From an uncultured Oscillospiraceae bacterium (GTDB taxonomy: Bacteria > Bacillota > Clostridia > Oscillospirales > Acutalibacteraceae), in assembly GCA_900549775.1 (NCBI GenBank), contig URPR01000003.1, positions 20,897-84,896 of the forward strand: a stretch of DNA of 64,000 nt, given 5' to 3'. Under the pieces are notes generated by a model. It was not told the origin of the DNA. It saw only the letters and a program-made list of their open reading frames with translations, and made no database searches. Both the position numbers and the translations under genes were made by a program. Shown in pieces: positions 33,218 to 42,753 of this stretch; position 1 is the stretch's first letter; every line of letters starts with the position of its first letter.

Positions 33218-34648
33218 TTACTTAGTTTTCTCAAGAAGAACAAACGAATCTTTTTTATCTAAATTAACGTCCTCTTTAGAAATATTTTTTTCTCTTGCTA
33301 TTATGTCCAGAACCTTTGGCGAGCAAAATCCTCCTTGACATCTGCCCATACCTGGCCTACATCTTCTCTTAACTCCGTCTATCGAAATTTGCCCAAAGGA
33401 TCTATTTATCGCGTCCACTATTTCCCCTTCGGTTATGCTTTCACAGCGGCACACTATATTCCCATACTGTGGGTTTTCTTTTATGAGCTCGTTTCTCTCA
33501 TCTACACTAAGGTCCATAAAGCGAACTTGTTTTCTTCTAGATATAAAATTAGTTTTCCTTTCTAAGTCAAGCCCTGCTTCTTTTAAAATCTTCACAACGT
33601 CCTCAGCTATCGCTGGAGCGCATGTAAGTCCAGGAGACTTAATTCCAGCTACATCTATAAAACCTTTCACATCATCATTTTCTTCTATTATAAAGTCTCC
33701 AGTTGACGAAATAGCCCTTAACCCTGCAAAGTTCCTTATAGATTCCCTATAATTTATCTTACTAGTTGTGATGTTTGCTGCTTTTTTTATCTCATCAAGC
33801 CCCAACTGTGTAGTAGATTTATTTTCTTTATCATCAATATCAACAGCATTTGGCCCAATAAATAAATTTCCATGAACTGTCGGACTGACAAGTATACCTT
33901 TTCCCATTTTTGATGGGCACGGGAAAATCGTACTGTTGAATAATCTGCCTTGGCTCTTATCAAAAACTATATATTCACCTGTTCTAGGGCGTATACTAAA
34001 TTTTTCTTTCGCTATCATATTGTGAACTTCATCAGCATAAACACCCGCTGCATTAACAACATATCGTGCTTTAAATTCTTTACCGTCTTTAGTTTTCACA
34101 AAAAATATACCATCATTTTTTTCTATAGAAACAACTTCGCTTTCGAGGTACAATTCTCCTCCATTTGAAACAGCATTCTCGAACAGAGCTATCGTGTACT
34201 GGAACGGGCAAACTATGCCACTAGTGGGAGCATAAAGCGCTCCCACTACCGTATCATTAAGGTTTGGCTCTTTTTTTAAGGTTTCTTCTTTATTTAAAAG
34301 CCTCAAACCCTTTACGCCCATTTTAACTCCTTTTTTATAAAGAGTTTCAAGCGTTGCCATATTTTCTTCAGCAAAAGCCACAACCATCGCGCCATTTCTT
34401 TTAAATGGAACATCCAATTCTTTGCATAGACCTTCATACATTTCGTTTCCGCGCACGTTGTATTTTGCAACTACACTTTCCGGATCTGGGTCAAATCCTG
34501 CATGTATTATAGCAGAATTTGCTTTTGTAGTACCCATAGATACATCATTTTCTTTCTCTAAAACCGAAACCTTTAAATTGTACTTTGTTAACTCGCGGAA
34601 AATTGATCCTCCTATAACACCTGCACCAATAATTAGCACATCGTACAT
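33218..34648 (-). CDS. glpA: Glycerol-3-phosphate dehydrogenase, GlpA-like, with BFD-type [2Fe-2S] C-terminus
   Basis: Protein of 476 aa from the ATG at 34648 (MYDVLIIGAGVIGGSI) with TGAGGTG upstream. An N-terminal DAO-type FAD domain contains GTTKANSAIIHAGFDP and AAGVYADEV; residues YRESIRNFAGLRAISS lie before the C-terminus. The last 90 residues form a BFD-like [2Fe-2S] domain with Cys in VCRCESITEGEI and RCRPGMGRCQGGFCSP. It oxidises glycerol 3-phosphate to dihydroxyacetone phosphate. It lies between glpT and the second flavoprotein. 2-Hydroxyglutarate oxidase-type activity is the main alternative, but the operon argues for GlpA. Confidence 0.88.
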   Translation of the reverse strand: MYDVLIIGAGVIGGSIFRELTKYNLKVSVLEKENDVSMGTTKANSAIIHAGFDPDPESVVAKYNVRGNEMYEGLCKELDVPFKRNGAMVVAFAEENMATLETLYKKGVKMGVKGLRLLNKEETLKKEPNLNDTVVGALYAPTSGIVCPFQYTIALFENAVSNGGELYLESEVVSIEKNDGIFFVKTKDGKEFKARYVVNAAGVYADEVHNMIAKEKFSIRPRTGEYIVFDKSQGRLFNSTIFPCPSKMGKGILVSPTVHGNLFIGPNAVDIDDKENKSTTQLGLDEIKKAANITTSKINYRESIRNFAGLRAISSTGDFIIEENDDVKGFIDVAGIKSPGLTCAPAIAEDVVKILKEAGLDLERKTNFISRRKQVRFMDLSVDERNELIKENPQYGNIVCRCESITEGEIVDAINRSFGQISIDGVKRRCRPGMGRCQGGFCSPKVLDIIAREKNISKEDVNLDKKDSFVLLEKTK

Positions 34649-34677
34649 ATTACACCTCAAATAAAATTAAAATCAAA

Positions 34678-36009
34678 TTAAGCTTGTGTTTTTTCTTTTA
34701 AATTATGTGCATTCCAAGTAAATGACAAGAAAAATATCGACAGCAGACAAGAAATTATAATGAGCATAAAGCCGCCGTTCCAGCCCCATTTATCTACTAT
34801 TGCGCCCATACCAAATTCTGATATAACTTGCCCACCTAAATAACCAAAAAGACCCGTAACGCCAGAAGCAGTTCCGGCCGCATTTTTCGGTACAGAATCA
34901 ACCGCACTAATGCCAATGAGCATAACCGGACCATATACCATTGCTCCAATGAGCGCTATAACAACGTATGTTAAGTAAATATTGGTTGATTGCCAATAGA
35001 CAAATGTAAGAATCGTGGTGCAAATCAAGCAGATTATTCCAACAGGAGCTCTTCTTCCATGGAAAATCTTGTCACTTGCCCAACCAATAATTATAGATCC
35101 CGGAATAGCTGCACATTCAAACAAAGAAAATGCTAACTTTGCATTTTCAAATGTAAAGCCTCTTTCTTCTTTCAAAAAGAACGGAACCCAGTTTTCTAAA
35201 CCATATCGAATTATGTAAACAAAAATATTAGCAATCGCAATCATCCACAAAAGTTTGTTCTTCAAAATATACTTTTTGAAAATTTCCTTTACACTCAAAA
35301 TAGCTTCTGAATTATCTGTATCTCCAAAAGTTTCTGGATAATCATTTTTATACTCTTCTATTGGCGGCAATCCTATAGACTGTGGCGTATCCTTAGCTAA
35401 AATTATATAAACTATTCCGCCTACAATTGCTAAGATTCCAGGAAAATAAAATGCCCCCTTGTAATCTGAAAAAATGTTTACTCCCCATAATGCAATAAAT
35501 GCCGCCAGTGCAGAGCCTATATTATGTGACGTGTTCCACTTAGACATTTTTCTTCCTCTTTCGCTATCTGAAAACCAGTGCGTCAATATCTTAGCGCATG
35601 GTCCCCAGCCCATCCCTTGGAACCATCCGTTTAAAAACCAGACAACACACATAAACATAACGTTTGCAAATGAAGGAAAAATCAAATTACAAACGCCTGA
35701 TAAAATTAAACCTAGTGCTAAAAAATATCTAGGGTTAGACTTGTCGGAGGCTATGCCCATTACCAATTTACTAATCCCATAAGCAGGCCCCAAAGCTGCA
35801 CCAATAAGTCCCACTTGTGTCTTGCTAAATCCAAAATTTTCTGTAAGCAAAGGTCTTGCAAAAATGAAATTCATCCTCACAAAATAATAAATCATGTAAC
35901 CTAAATAAATAGCAATAAATACCTGCATTCTACTTCTTTTATATGTACTTGAAATTTTTTCTTCTGGTAAGCGATCTATCGCCGGTGATGGTCTTAAAAA
36001 CTTAAACAT
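34678..36009 (-). CDS. glpT: Glycerol-3-phosphate/phosphate antiporter GlpT
   Basis: Protein of 443 aa from the ATG at 36009 (MFKFLRPSPAIDRLPEEKI). Twelve predicted membrane helices. The organophosphate:phosphate antiporter signature is present: YLGYMIYYFVRMNFIFARPLL, GPAYGISKLVMGIASDKSNPR, WFLNGWFQGMGWGPCAKILTHWFS and the cytoplasmic KDTPQSIGLPPIEEY loop. It takes up glycerol 3-phosphate for the two flavoproteins encoded downstream. The promoter is at 36065-36093. Confidence 0.94.
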   Translation of the reverse strand: MFKFLRPSPAIDRLPEEKISSTYKRSRMQVFIAIYLGYMIYYFVRMNFIFARPLLTENFGFSKTQVGLIGAALGPAYGISKLVMGIASDKSNPRYFLALGLILSGVCNLIFPSFANVMFMCVVWFLNGWFQGMGWGPCAKILTHWFSDSERGRKMSKWNTSHNIGSALAAFIALWGVNIFSDYKGAFYFPGILAIVGGIVYIILAKDTPQSIGLPPIEEYKNDYPETFGDTDNSEAILSVKEIFKKYILKNKLLWMIAIANIFVYIIRYGLENWVPFFLKEERGFTFENAKLAFSLFECAAIPGSIIIGWASDKIFHGRRAPVGIICLICTTILTFVYWQSTNIYLTYVVIALIGAMVYGPVMLIGISAVDSVPKNAAGTASGVTGLFGYLGGQVISEFGMGAIVDKWGWNGGFMLIIISCLLSIFFLSFTWNAHNLKEKTQA

Positions 36010-36064
36010 TACGAAAATCAATCCTCTCTTATATTTCTACCAGATGTCTCTTAAATTTAAAAAT

Positions 36065-36093
36065 ATAATATCATTTATATTTTATTTTTACAA
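36065..36093 (-). promoter_or_regulatory. Promoter of the glpT operon
   Basis: On the minus strand TTGTAA (36093-36088), 17-bp spacer, TATTAT (36070-36065). Confidence 0.65.
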
Positions 36094-36143
36094 CAACTTT
36101 TTTATTAGTACTATTTACCTCACTCTTTTATGGTATTCAAAAG

Positions 36144-36172
36144 TTGACAAGTAAATTTTGCTCTGTTATCAT
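36144..36172 (+). promoter_or_regulatory. Promoter of the znuACB operon
   Basis: TTGACA (36144-36149), 17-bp spacer, TATCAT (36167-36172). No clear Zur-box palindrome could be picked out by eye. Confidence 0.75.
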
Positions 36173-36222
36173 TAAATTTAACGTTTTTATACGAATTTTA
36201 AGATCAGAAAGGTCTTTGTAGA

Positions 36223-37173
36223 ATGAAAAAAATCTTAAAACTTTTTCCATTTTTCCTTTCATTACTGTTGCTGTTTACAGCATGCTCTTCTAAAAATAAA
36301 CCCCAAAGCGCTAAACTTAAAGTAATAGCTTCACTCTTTCCGCAGTATGATTTCGCTAAACAAATAGCTAAAGATAAAGCAGAAGTTACCCTTTTGCTTC
36401 CCCCAGGGTCTGAAAGCCATACTTTTGACCCCAGTACAAACGATATTCTGAAAATTTCCAGTTCAGACATATTTTTATACACAGGGAAATATATGGAACC
36501 TTGGGCCGAGCGTCTTTTAAGCGGTATTGACAGTTCATCTTTACTTATAAAGGACGTCTCTTCAAATGTCAACCTGCTAAAAGAATCGCACAGTGAACAT
36601 GAAGACGAGGATCACGCTGACTCTTTAGAACATCATCACGAGCATGAATATGACCCTCACTTTTGGCTAGACCCCACTTTAGCGTGTGTTATGGTTGATA
36701 ATATATTGGAGTGTTTTTGTGCAAAAGACCCAGATAATGCCGAATTTTACGAAAGTAACGCCGAAAAAATAAAAAATGACCTTTTGAAGTTAGATGAAAA
36801 TATTTCCCAAACTGTAAAAAATGCAAAACGAGATACTATTGTCTTTGCCGGAAAATTTGCTCATTTATATTTTATAAATCGATATAACCTTAAGTATGAA
36901 GCTCTTATAAAAAATTGCTCTGAACAGTCTGAGCCTAGCGTACAAAAAATAACAAAAGTTATAAATTTCATAAAAGAAAATAATATTCCCGCTGTATATT
37001 ATGAAGAACTTACCATGCCCGCTACCGCTCAGTCCATATGTAACAACACAAACGCTACAGCCTTGAGGTTCAATACCATTCACAACATTTCAAAGGAGCA
37101 GCTTGAAAACAATGTATCTTACATGGATTTAATGAACGAAAACCTTGAAAATTTAAAACAGGGGTTAAATTAA
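36223..37173 (+). CDS. znuA: Zinc ABC transporter substrate-binding lipoprotein
   Basis: Protein of 316 aa. Lipobox LLFTAC with Cys near residue 21. Cluster A-I metal-binding protein: KVIASLFPQYDFAKQIA, LLPPGSESHTFDPSTNDI (first metal His), then a His/Asp/Glu-rich loop (HSEHEDEDHADSLEHHHEHE, about residues 124-143) typical of zinc-specific ZnuA, followed by YDPHFWLDP. Further ligand regions are FAGKFAHLYF and YEELTMP. It captures zinc for ZnuCB, encoded directly downstream. Confidence 0.93.
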   Translation: MKKILKLFPFFLSLLLLFTACSSKNKPQSAKLKVIASLFPQYDFAKQIAKDKAEVTLLLPPGSESHTFDPSTNDILKISSSDIFLYTGKYMEPWAERLLSGIDSSSLLIKDVSSNVNLLKESHSEHEDEDHADSLEHHHEHEYDPHFWLDPTLACVMVDNILECFCAKDPDNAEFYESNAEKIKNDLLKLDENISQTVKNAKRDTIVFAGKFAHLYFINRYNLKYEALIKNCSEQSEPSVQKITKVINFIKENNIPAVYYEELTMPATAQSICNNTNATALRFNTIHNISKEQLENNVSYMDLMNENLENLKQGLN

Positions 37174-37878
37174 ATGACTGAAAAAAATATCTTAGAAGTT
37201 CGCAAACTGACTGTAAAGTATAAATCAAGCACTAAAACTACTTTAGCCCTTAATGACGTCAGTTTTGCCGTTAAATCCGGAGAGTACGTATTTATAATCG
37301 GAAACAATGGCACCGGTAAAAGCTCTTTAATAAAAAGCATATTAGGGCTGGTTCCAGCCAGTAGCGGTCAGGTTTTCTTGAACTGCGACAAAGACAAAAT
37401 CTCATATGTACCACAAGCTAACTCAATACCGGCAAATTTCCCTGCTACTGCTGAAGAAATAGTTATTTCCGGAACTCAAAAGTCTAGAAAACATTTTCCG
37501 TTTTATTCGAGAAAAGACAGAATTGATGCTGATAGTGCCATTGAATTAGTAGATATGGCTAAATTTAAAAAGCACCATCTGTCTGAGCTTTCCGGAGGGC
37601 AGCAACAAAAGATTCTACTTGCTAGGGCTTTATGTAAGCATCCTCATTTACTTGTTTTAGATGAACCCTGTTCTGGTCTTGATGAAAGTTCCAGTGAAAA
37701 TTTTTACCAAATTTTGAAAAAGTTAAACTTAGAGCAAAAAGTCACAATATTGATGGTTTCTCACGATACTTTAAACATTCAAAAATATGCAAGCAGAATT
37801 ATTAAGCTTAACAAAAAAATTGTATCGGATAATCCGGCAAATTTATATTTTGAAAAAAGAAATAAGGATACTTTATGA
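37174..37878 (+). CDS. znuC: Zinc ABC transporter ATPase
   Basis: Protein of 234 aa; its ATG directly follows the znuA stop. ABC ATPase motifs: Walker A GNNGTGKSS, Q-loop YVPQAN, signature LSGGQQQKI, Walker B LLVLDEPCSGLD, H-loop MVSHD. It powers zinc import. The end overlaps znuB by 4 bp. Confidence 0.93.
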   Translation: MTEKNILEVRKLTVKYKSSTKTTLALNDVSFAVKSGEYVFIIGNNGTGKSSLIKSILGLVPASSGQVFLNCDKDKISYVPQANSIPANFPATAEEIVISGTQKSRKHFPFYSRKDRIDADSAIELVDMAKFKKHHLSELSGGQQQKILLARALCKHPHLLVLDEPCSGLDESSSENFYQILKKLNLEQKVTILMVSHDTLNIQKYASRIIKLNKKIVSDNPANLYFEKRNKDTL

Positions 37879-38702
37879 AAATGCTAGAAATATTAAATTT
37901 ATTTTCTTACCCGTTCATCATAAAAGCCATGATAGTCGGAATATTGGTATCTATTTGCGCTTCGTTATTGGGCGTTATTTTGACTTTGAAAAAATATTCA
38001 CTAATAGGGCACGGACTTTCTGATGTAGGCTTTGCAGCTTTGTCTTTAGCCATGGCAATAGGTACTTCACCTATCTTGACAGCGGCACCAATTATGATAT
38101 TAACATCTTTCATAATAATGTACACTTCACAAAACAAAAACATAAACGGCGATATTGCAATTGGTATCTTCTCAACCGGGTCTCTAGCCCTCGGAGTTAC
38201 AATTACAGCACTGAGTAAAGGGTTCAACTCCGACGTTTACAGCTATATGTTTGGCAGCATTTTGTCTATGACTACGCCGGACGTCATTTCTAGCATCATA
38301 CTTTCCATTATAATTTTGTCCGTCTTTATAACATTTTACAACAGGCTGTTTTTAATTACATGCGATGAGTCATTCGCTAAAGCTTGCGGTATACATGTTG
38401 AATTTTACCAATTTTTAATCTCATTTTTAACGGCAATAACTGTAGTCTTAGGTATGCGCATGATGGGTACCCTACTAATTTCGAGTCTTATTATATTTCC
38501 CGCGGTCAGCGCAAAAAAAATTGTAAAAAGCTTTAAAGCATTAATGATATTGTCTGCTTTAATTTCCGTATTTTGTTTCGTCAGCGGAATTGTAATATCT
38601 TTCTGCTTTAACATTCCCACAGGCGCCAGCATAGTGCTTGCAAACATAGCTCTTATGGTTATAATTTCAGTTTGTGGGCATTTTATGAGTATAAGGCGAT
38701 AA
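37875..38702 (+). CDS. znuB: Zinc ABC transporter permease
   Basis: Protein of 275 aa with about eight membrane helices. ABC-3 family motifs: ASLLGVILTLKKYSLIGHGLSDVGFAAL, IGIFSTGSLALGV, VLGMRMMGTLLISSLIIFPAVSA. It starts inside the end of znuC and closes the znuACB operon; a terminator-like hairpin follows at 38737. Confidence 0.93.
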   Translation: MKMLEILNLFSYPFIIKAMIVGILVSICASLLGVILTLKKYSLIGHGLSDVGFAALSLAMAIGTSPILTAAPIMILTSFIIMYTSQNKNINGDIAIGIFSTGSLALGVTITALSKGFNSDVYSYMFGSILSMTTPDVISSIILSIIILSVFITFYNRLFLITCDESFAKACGIHVEFYQFLISFLTAITVVLGMRMMGTLLISSLIIFPAVSAKKIVKSFKALMILSALISVFCFVSGIVISFCFNIPTGASIVLANIALMVIISVCGHFMSIRR

Positions 38703-38736
38703 CTTAAAAGTAAAATTAAGCGCAATTTTTTAACAT

Positions 38737-38795
38737 ATCATCCTTTCGACCGAGCATTGCACACAATTGGCGCATGTTGAAAGGATGATTTTTTC
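38737..38795 (+). promoter_or_regulatory. Terminator-like hairpin containing the SD of the P-type ATPase gene
   Basis: ATCATCCTTTC (38737-38747) pairs perfectly with GAAAGGATGAT (38779-38789), an 11-bp stem followed by a T-run (38789-38794) and C, then the GTG start codon. The SD AAAGGA of the ATPase gene is inside the 3' arm. Folding would end transcription before the gene and also hide its SD. No second promoter is obvious between hairpin and GTG. It may be just the znu terminator with read-through, or a regulated attenuator. Confidence 0.75.
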
Positions 38796-41435
38796 GTGAA
38801 ATATTATTTAAGTTCTGTTGAAGAAACTCTCAATTCACTAAGGACAAGCAAAGATGGACTTTCTGAAGATAACGCTAAAAAAAGACTTTTTTCAAATGGA
38901 CCTAACAAATTAGCTGAAAAAAAAGGTACTTCTACTCTTGCTAAATTTTTAAAGCAACTCTCAGACCCTATGATAATTGTGTTGATATTTGCTGCCATAA
39001 TCTCAGCTGGAATCTCAATCTATTCAAAAGAATCTTTTACTGATTTTTTTATTATAGCGTTTGTAGTAGCGGTAAACGCAGCGCTTGGTGTGTACCAAGA
39101 AAATAAAGCTGAAAAAGCAATAAGCGCCCTAAATGAAATGTCACCTTCTTTTTCTAAAGTCGTAAGAGATGGCCAAGTTATGTCTTTAAAAAGTGAAAAC
39201 CTAGTAGTTGGAGACATCGTGATATTGGAAGCCGGCGATGCCGTTCCAGCTGATGTCAGAATAATAGAAAGTCACAACTTAAAAGTTGAGGAATCTGCAC
39301 TTACCGGTGAATCTTTGCCAATTGATAAAATTTCAGAAAAACTTTGCAACAATAGCGAGAATGAAATTGCTTTAAGCGAGCGTAAAAACATGGCATATAT
39401 GGGTTGCAATGTCGTTTACGGTCGAGGCAAAGCAGTAGTCGTAAAGACCGGCATGGCCACTGAAATGGGAAAAATCGCAACATTTATAGACAGTGCTTCT
39501 GAAAATAAAACACCACTTCAAATAAAATTAACTCAGTTAAGCAAAATCCTGAGTTTCGCTGTCATAGGTATATGCTCATTTATTTTTGCTTTCAGAATTT
39601 TAATAACAAAAGATTTTACTCTTCCCAGTGTAATAAATACATTTATGATAGCAATAAGCCTGGCTGTCGCCGCCATACCTGAGGGTTTGGCAACTGTTGT
39701 CACTATCCAGCTGGCCATTGGCATGACAAAAATGGCTAAACATAACGCTATTGTTAGAAAATTAACTGCCGTGGAAACTTTAGGGTGTACTCAAATAATA
39801 TGCTCTGATAAAACCGGAACCCTCACTCAAAACAAAATGACAGTGGTAAAAACTTTTTGCGATAATGAAAAATTATTTTCTTCGGCTCTGGCACTATGTA
39901 ACGATGCAAGCATCGAAAATATAGATAAACCTAGCGGTGACCCTACCGAAATTGCTTTATTAAATTACGCTAAAGATTTTCATTCAATAGATAAATTGAA
40001 AACGGATTTCCCTCGAGTAAATGAAGCGCCTTTTAGTTCTGAAAGGAAAATGATGTCCACTATACATTCAAGTGACAATAAATTTGTACAGTTCACTAAA
40101 GGTGCCCCAGATGTTGTTTTAAATTATTGCACAAAGTTCATTGAAAACGGTAAAGTCTTAAGCTTGACTGAACAAAAAAGAAACGAAATACTAAATGAAA
40201 ATAATGTTATGGCGTCAAATGCGCTTAGAGTCTTAGCTGCTGGATGTAAATATTATGATAGTTCACCTACGTTTACCGAAAGTAAAGAAATAGAAAACGA
40301 ACTGATATTTCTCGGGCTTTGCGGCATGATAGACCCCGTACGAGAAGAAGCTATAGATGCCGTAAAAGAATGTAAATCTGCCGGTATTAGACCCATAATG
40401 ATAACAGGAGATTACAAGGATACTGCCGCTACCATCGCAAAAGAACTAGGCATCATAAAACATAATTCCGAAGTTATCACAGCATGTGAGCTTGATAAAT
40501 TTAGCGAAAAAGAATTGCCTAAAGTTTTAGAAAGATATTCCGTTTACGCAAGGGTGCAGCCCGAACATAAAGTAAAAATCGTCAAAGCTTTTAAAAGTTT
40601 AGGTAAAGTGGTCGCCATGACCGGAGATGGCGTAAATGATGCCCCATCGCTCAAAATCGCAGATATCGGCATAGGCATGGGTATTACCGGAACAGATGTC
40701 ACGAAAAGCGTTGCTGATATGGTCTTAGCAGATGACAATTTTGCTACCATAGTAACAGCCGTTAAAGAAGGAAGACGCATATACAGCAATATACAAAAGT
40801 CCATACAATTCCTGATTTCATCTAATATAAGCGAAGTTTTGTCTATATTTATAGCTACGGTTCTAAATTTTTCTATATTGTCCCCCATCCATATACTTTG
40901 GATAAACTTAATAACCGACACCTTCCCTGCTCTGTCACTTGGCATGGAAAAGGAAGAAAGTAATTTAATGAAAAGTAAACCCAGACCTGCAAACGAAGGT
41001 ATCTTCGCTAACGGGTTAAGCTTCGATATAACCTATCAAGGAATTTTGATTTCTATTATAGCATTAGCTTCATATTTTATAGGTCACTACTTAGAAACTA
41101 AAACTTGGACAATAACCAACAGTTCTCATGGCACAACTATGGCTTTTTTGACTATGTCCCTTTCTGAAATATTTCATTCTTTAAATTTGCGCTCTTCAAG
41201 GCAGTCTATATTTAAACTTAAAAGCCACAATTTGTACTTATGGGCTACCATTATCATTTCATTTGTTTTAACCAACTTGGTCATATATGTTCCATTCCTT
41301 GCAAGTATGTTCGAAATTGAGTCTATTGATTTCATCGAGTATTCCGTTGCTATCTTATTATCTGTATCCGTTATACCTGCAGTAGAGCTTGTAAAATTGC
41401 TGCATAGGAAACACAAAAGCACTCATACACCTTAA
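38796..41435 (+). CDS. Calcium-transporting-type P-type ATPase (P2A)
   Basis: Protein of 879 aa, GTG start. A cation-ATPase N-terminal domain (YLSSVEETLNSLRTSKDGLS) is followed by the actuator motif LTGESLP, the TM4 motif VAAIPEGLATVV typical of P2A calcium pumps, the phosphorylation site CSDKTGTLTQNKMTVV, KGAPD in the nucleotide domain, and the hinge MTGDGVNDAPSLK. The C-terminal cation-ATPase domain has four to six further helices. It most likely exports Ca2+, though Mn2+ is possible for relatives. It follows znuACB and may be controlled by the hairpin just before it. Confidence 0.92.
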   Translation: MKYYLSSVEETLNSLRTSKDGLSEDNAKKRLFSNGPNKLAEKKGTSTLAKFLKQLSDPMIIVLIFAAIISAGISIYSKESFTDFFIIAFVVAVNAALGVYQENKAEKAISALNEMSPSFSKVVRDGQVMSLKSENLVVGDIVILEAGDAVPADVRIIESHNLKVEESALTGESLPIDKISEKLCNNSENEIALSERKNMAYMGCNVVYGRGKAVVVKTGMATEMGKIATFIDSASENKTPLQIKLTQLSKILSFAVIGICSFIFAFRILITKDFTLPSVINTFMIAISLAVAAIPEGLATVVTIQLAIGMTKMAKHNAIVRKLTAVETLGCTQIICSDKTGTLTQNKMTVVKTFCDNEKLFSSALALCNDASIENIDKPSGDPTEIALLNYAKDFHSIDKLKTDFPRVNEAPFSSERKMMSTIHSSDNKFVQFTKGAPDVVLNYCTKFIENGKVLSLTEQKRNEILNENNVMASNALRVLAAGCKYYDSSPTFTESKEIENELIFLGLCGMIDPVREEAIDAVKECKSAGIRPIMITGDYKDTAATIAKELGIIKHNSEVITACELDKFSEKELPKVLERYSVYARVQPEHKVKIVKAFKSLGKVVAMTGDGVNDAPSLKIADIGIGMGITGTDVTKSVADMVLADDNFATIVTAVKEGRRIYSNIQKSIQFLISSNISEVLSIFIATVLNFSILSPIHILWINLITDTFPALSLGMEKEESNLMKSKPRPANEGIFANGLSFDITYQGILISIIALASYFIGHYLETKTWTITNSSHGTTMAFLTMSLSEIFHSLNLRSSRQSIFKLKSHNLYLWATIIISFVLTNLVIYVPFLASMFEIESIDFIEYSVAILLSVSVIPAVELVKLLHRKHKSTHTP

Positions 41436-41447
41436 TTATTCAAAGTT

Positions 41448-41477
41448 AAAAAGGCAAGAAAATTTTCTTGCCTTTTT
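41448..41477. terminator. Bidirectional terminator
   Basis: A 30-bp perfect palindrome centred on AAGAAAATTTTCTT with GGC/GCC pairs and A5/T5 ends. It separates the P-type ATPase (plus) from the PASTA gene (minus, stop at 41480). Confidence 0.9.
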
Positions 41478-41479
41478 CA

Positions 41480-42124
41480 TTAGTCATTAGAAACAGTCTC
41501 TCTATTTATAAGTACTTCAACTTCTGCACCATAAGTTAAATATTCTCCACTGTTTAAGCCTTCATATCCTATAATTACTTCTTTAGGAAAATTTTCATTG
41601 TAAGATTCTTTAACCTTCACCTTAAAGCCATCCTTGCTCAACCGATTCGCTGCTTGAAATAAAGTTAAACCTTTTATTTCGGGTAAAACTCTTTGGCTTT
41701 TTCCAATGCTTACGCTTACTACCACAGGGCTGCCTCTAGATACAGTAGTGCCTTTTTCCGGCAACTGCGATATTATGTTCCCCTCTTTTACATCATCGTT
41801 TACTTTCCTCTCCGATACATAAATTCGCAACTCTTTAGTGTCTGAAAATACTCTTTTAGCTTCTTCAAGCTCTGTGTCTATCAAATTTGGTACCACGATT
41901 TCAGAAGCATCCACATTAAAAACTTTTATTTCATCGTTGCTGTCTTCTTCGTCATAGTCAAAAAAACCACTAGATTTAAGGGCAACCACCGAAAGGATAA
42001 ATATTAAAAAAACTACAATAGTCGAAAATAAAATACAATAATTGTTTTTACGTACCGACTTTAGATTTTTTTGTTTTTTTTTATTTTTTCTTCGAAAGTG
42101 CAGCTTGCAAAAAAAGCTATTCAT
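41480..42124 (-). CDS. Membrane-anchored PASTA-domain protein without a kinase
   Basis: Protein of 214 aa, ATG after GCGAGGC. A basic cytoplasmic N-terminus (about residues 1-28), one membrane helix (about 30-50) and an acidic linker lead to two PASTA domains (about 76-142 and 143-210): VPNLIDTELEEAKRVF, ISQLPEKGTTVSRGSPVVVSVSIG, LPEIKGLTLFQAANRLSKDG. PASTA domains bind peptidoglycan fragments in PknB kinases and some PBPs; here there is no catalytic domain. It follows the RNase M5-like gene by 18 bp. Confidence 0.82.
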   Translation of the reverse strand: MNSFFCKLHFRRKNKKKQKNLKSVRKNNYCILFSTIVVFLIFILSVVALKSSGFFDYDEEDSNDEIKVFNVDASEIVVPNLIDTELEEAKRVFSDTKELRIYVSERKVNDDVKEGNIISQLPEKGTTVSRGSPVVVSVSIGKSQRVLPEIKGLTLFQAANRLSKDGFKVKVKESYNENFPKEVIIGYEGLNSGEYLTYGAEVEVLINRETVSND

Positions 42125-42142
42125 TAAAGCTATGCCTCGCTT

Positions 42143-42724
42143 TTACAGTTCTTCAACAACCCGTTTATATTCGTCGTAAGATATCGTTTTATTAAGCACT
42201 TTAATTAATGCATTCTGAGACAGATTTTCCGGTAAATTAAGCTTCTTTAACAGTTTTTTTCTTTTATCTGAACTGTTATCCCTCCCGGAAAGCCCGTCTT
42301 CATAAAAGTCCATCTTCGTTATTTCTTTTATATTATTTGTTTTTTCTTCCTTTTTTAAACTCACCTTATTTATAGCATCTAAAATTATTTTATCGTCTAC
42401 CCCCTCTACCCCCAGTTTTCGCTCCTTTGAATAAGTTTTTTTCCTCTTTTCCTTTCCTATTATGTCCGGTATGTACGCATGTTTTATTTTACCTTGCGGA
42501 ATAATTCCATTTAAATAATTTCTTATCATAAACCCGGCGTGGTCGCTGTCCGTTAAAATCAGCACACCATTTTTATCGGCCAGTTTTTTTATCATCTGAA
42601 TCTTTTCTTTATTCTTGAATATATTAAATCCACCAACATCTATAATTAAAGCATCTAAAATTTGTGAAAGTTTAATTTTATCATATTTGCCTTCTACTAT
42701 CACAACTTCTTTTAGTTTTAACAT
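42143..42724 (-). CDS. rnmV: Ribonuclease M5-like TOPRIM protein
   Basis: Protein of 193 aa from the ATG at 42724 with GAGGTG seven nt upstream. An N-terminal TOPRIM domain: VVIVEGKYDKIKLSQILDA, VLILTDSDHAGFMIRNYL with the DxD pair, and a KIKHAYIPDI segment, then a basic KEKRKKTYSK and the C-terminal domain with LPENLSQNALIKVLNK. RNase M5 matures 5S rRNA in Firmicutes. The usual ksgA partner is not adjacent. Confidence 0.85.
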   Translation of the reverse strand: MLKLKEVVIVEGKYDKIKLSQILDALIIDVGGFNIFKNKEKIQMIKKLADKNGVLILTDSDHAGFMIRNYLNGIIPQGKIKHAYIPDIIGKEKRKKTYSKERKLGVEGVDDKIILDAINKVSLKKEEKTNNIKEITKMDFYEDGLSGRDNSSDKRKKLLKKLNLPENLSQNALIKVLNKTISYDEYKRVVEEL

Positions 42725-42753
42725 TCTCACACCTCATCACAAATAAAAACAAC

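Noticed and set aside
38703..38796. yybP-ykoY manganese riboswitch before the P-type ATPase
   Set aside because: The conserved core of that riboswitch is not seen; only a single hairpin with a T-run is present.
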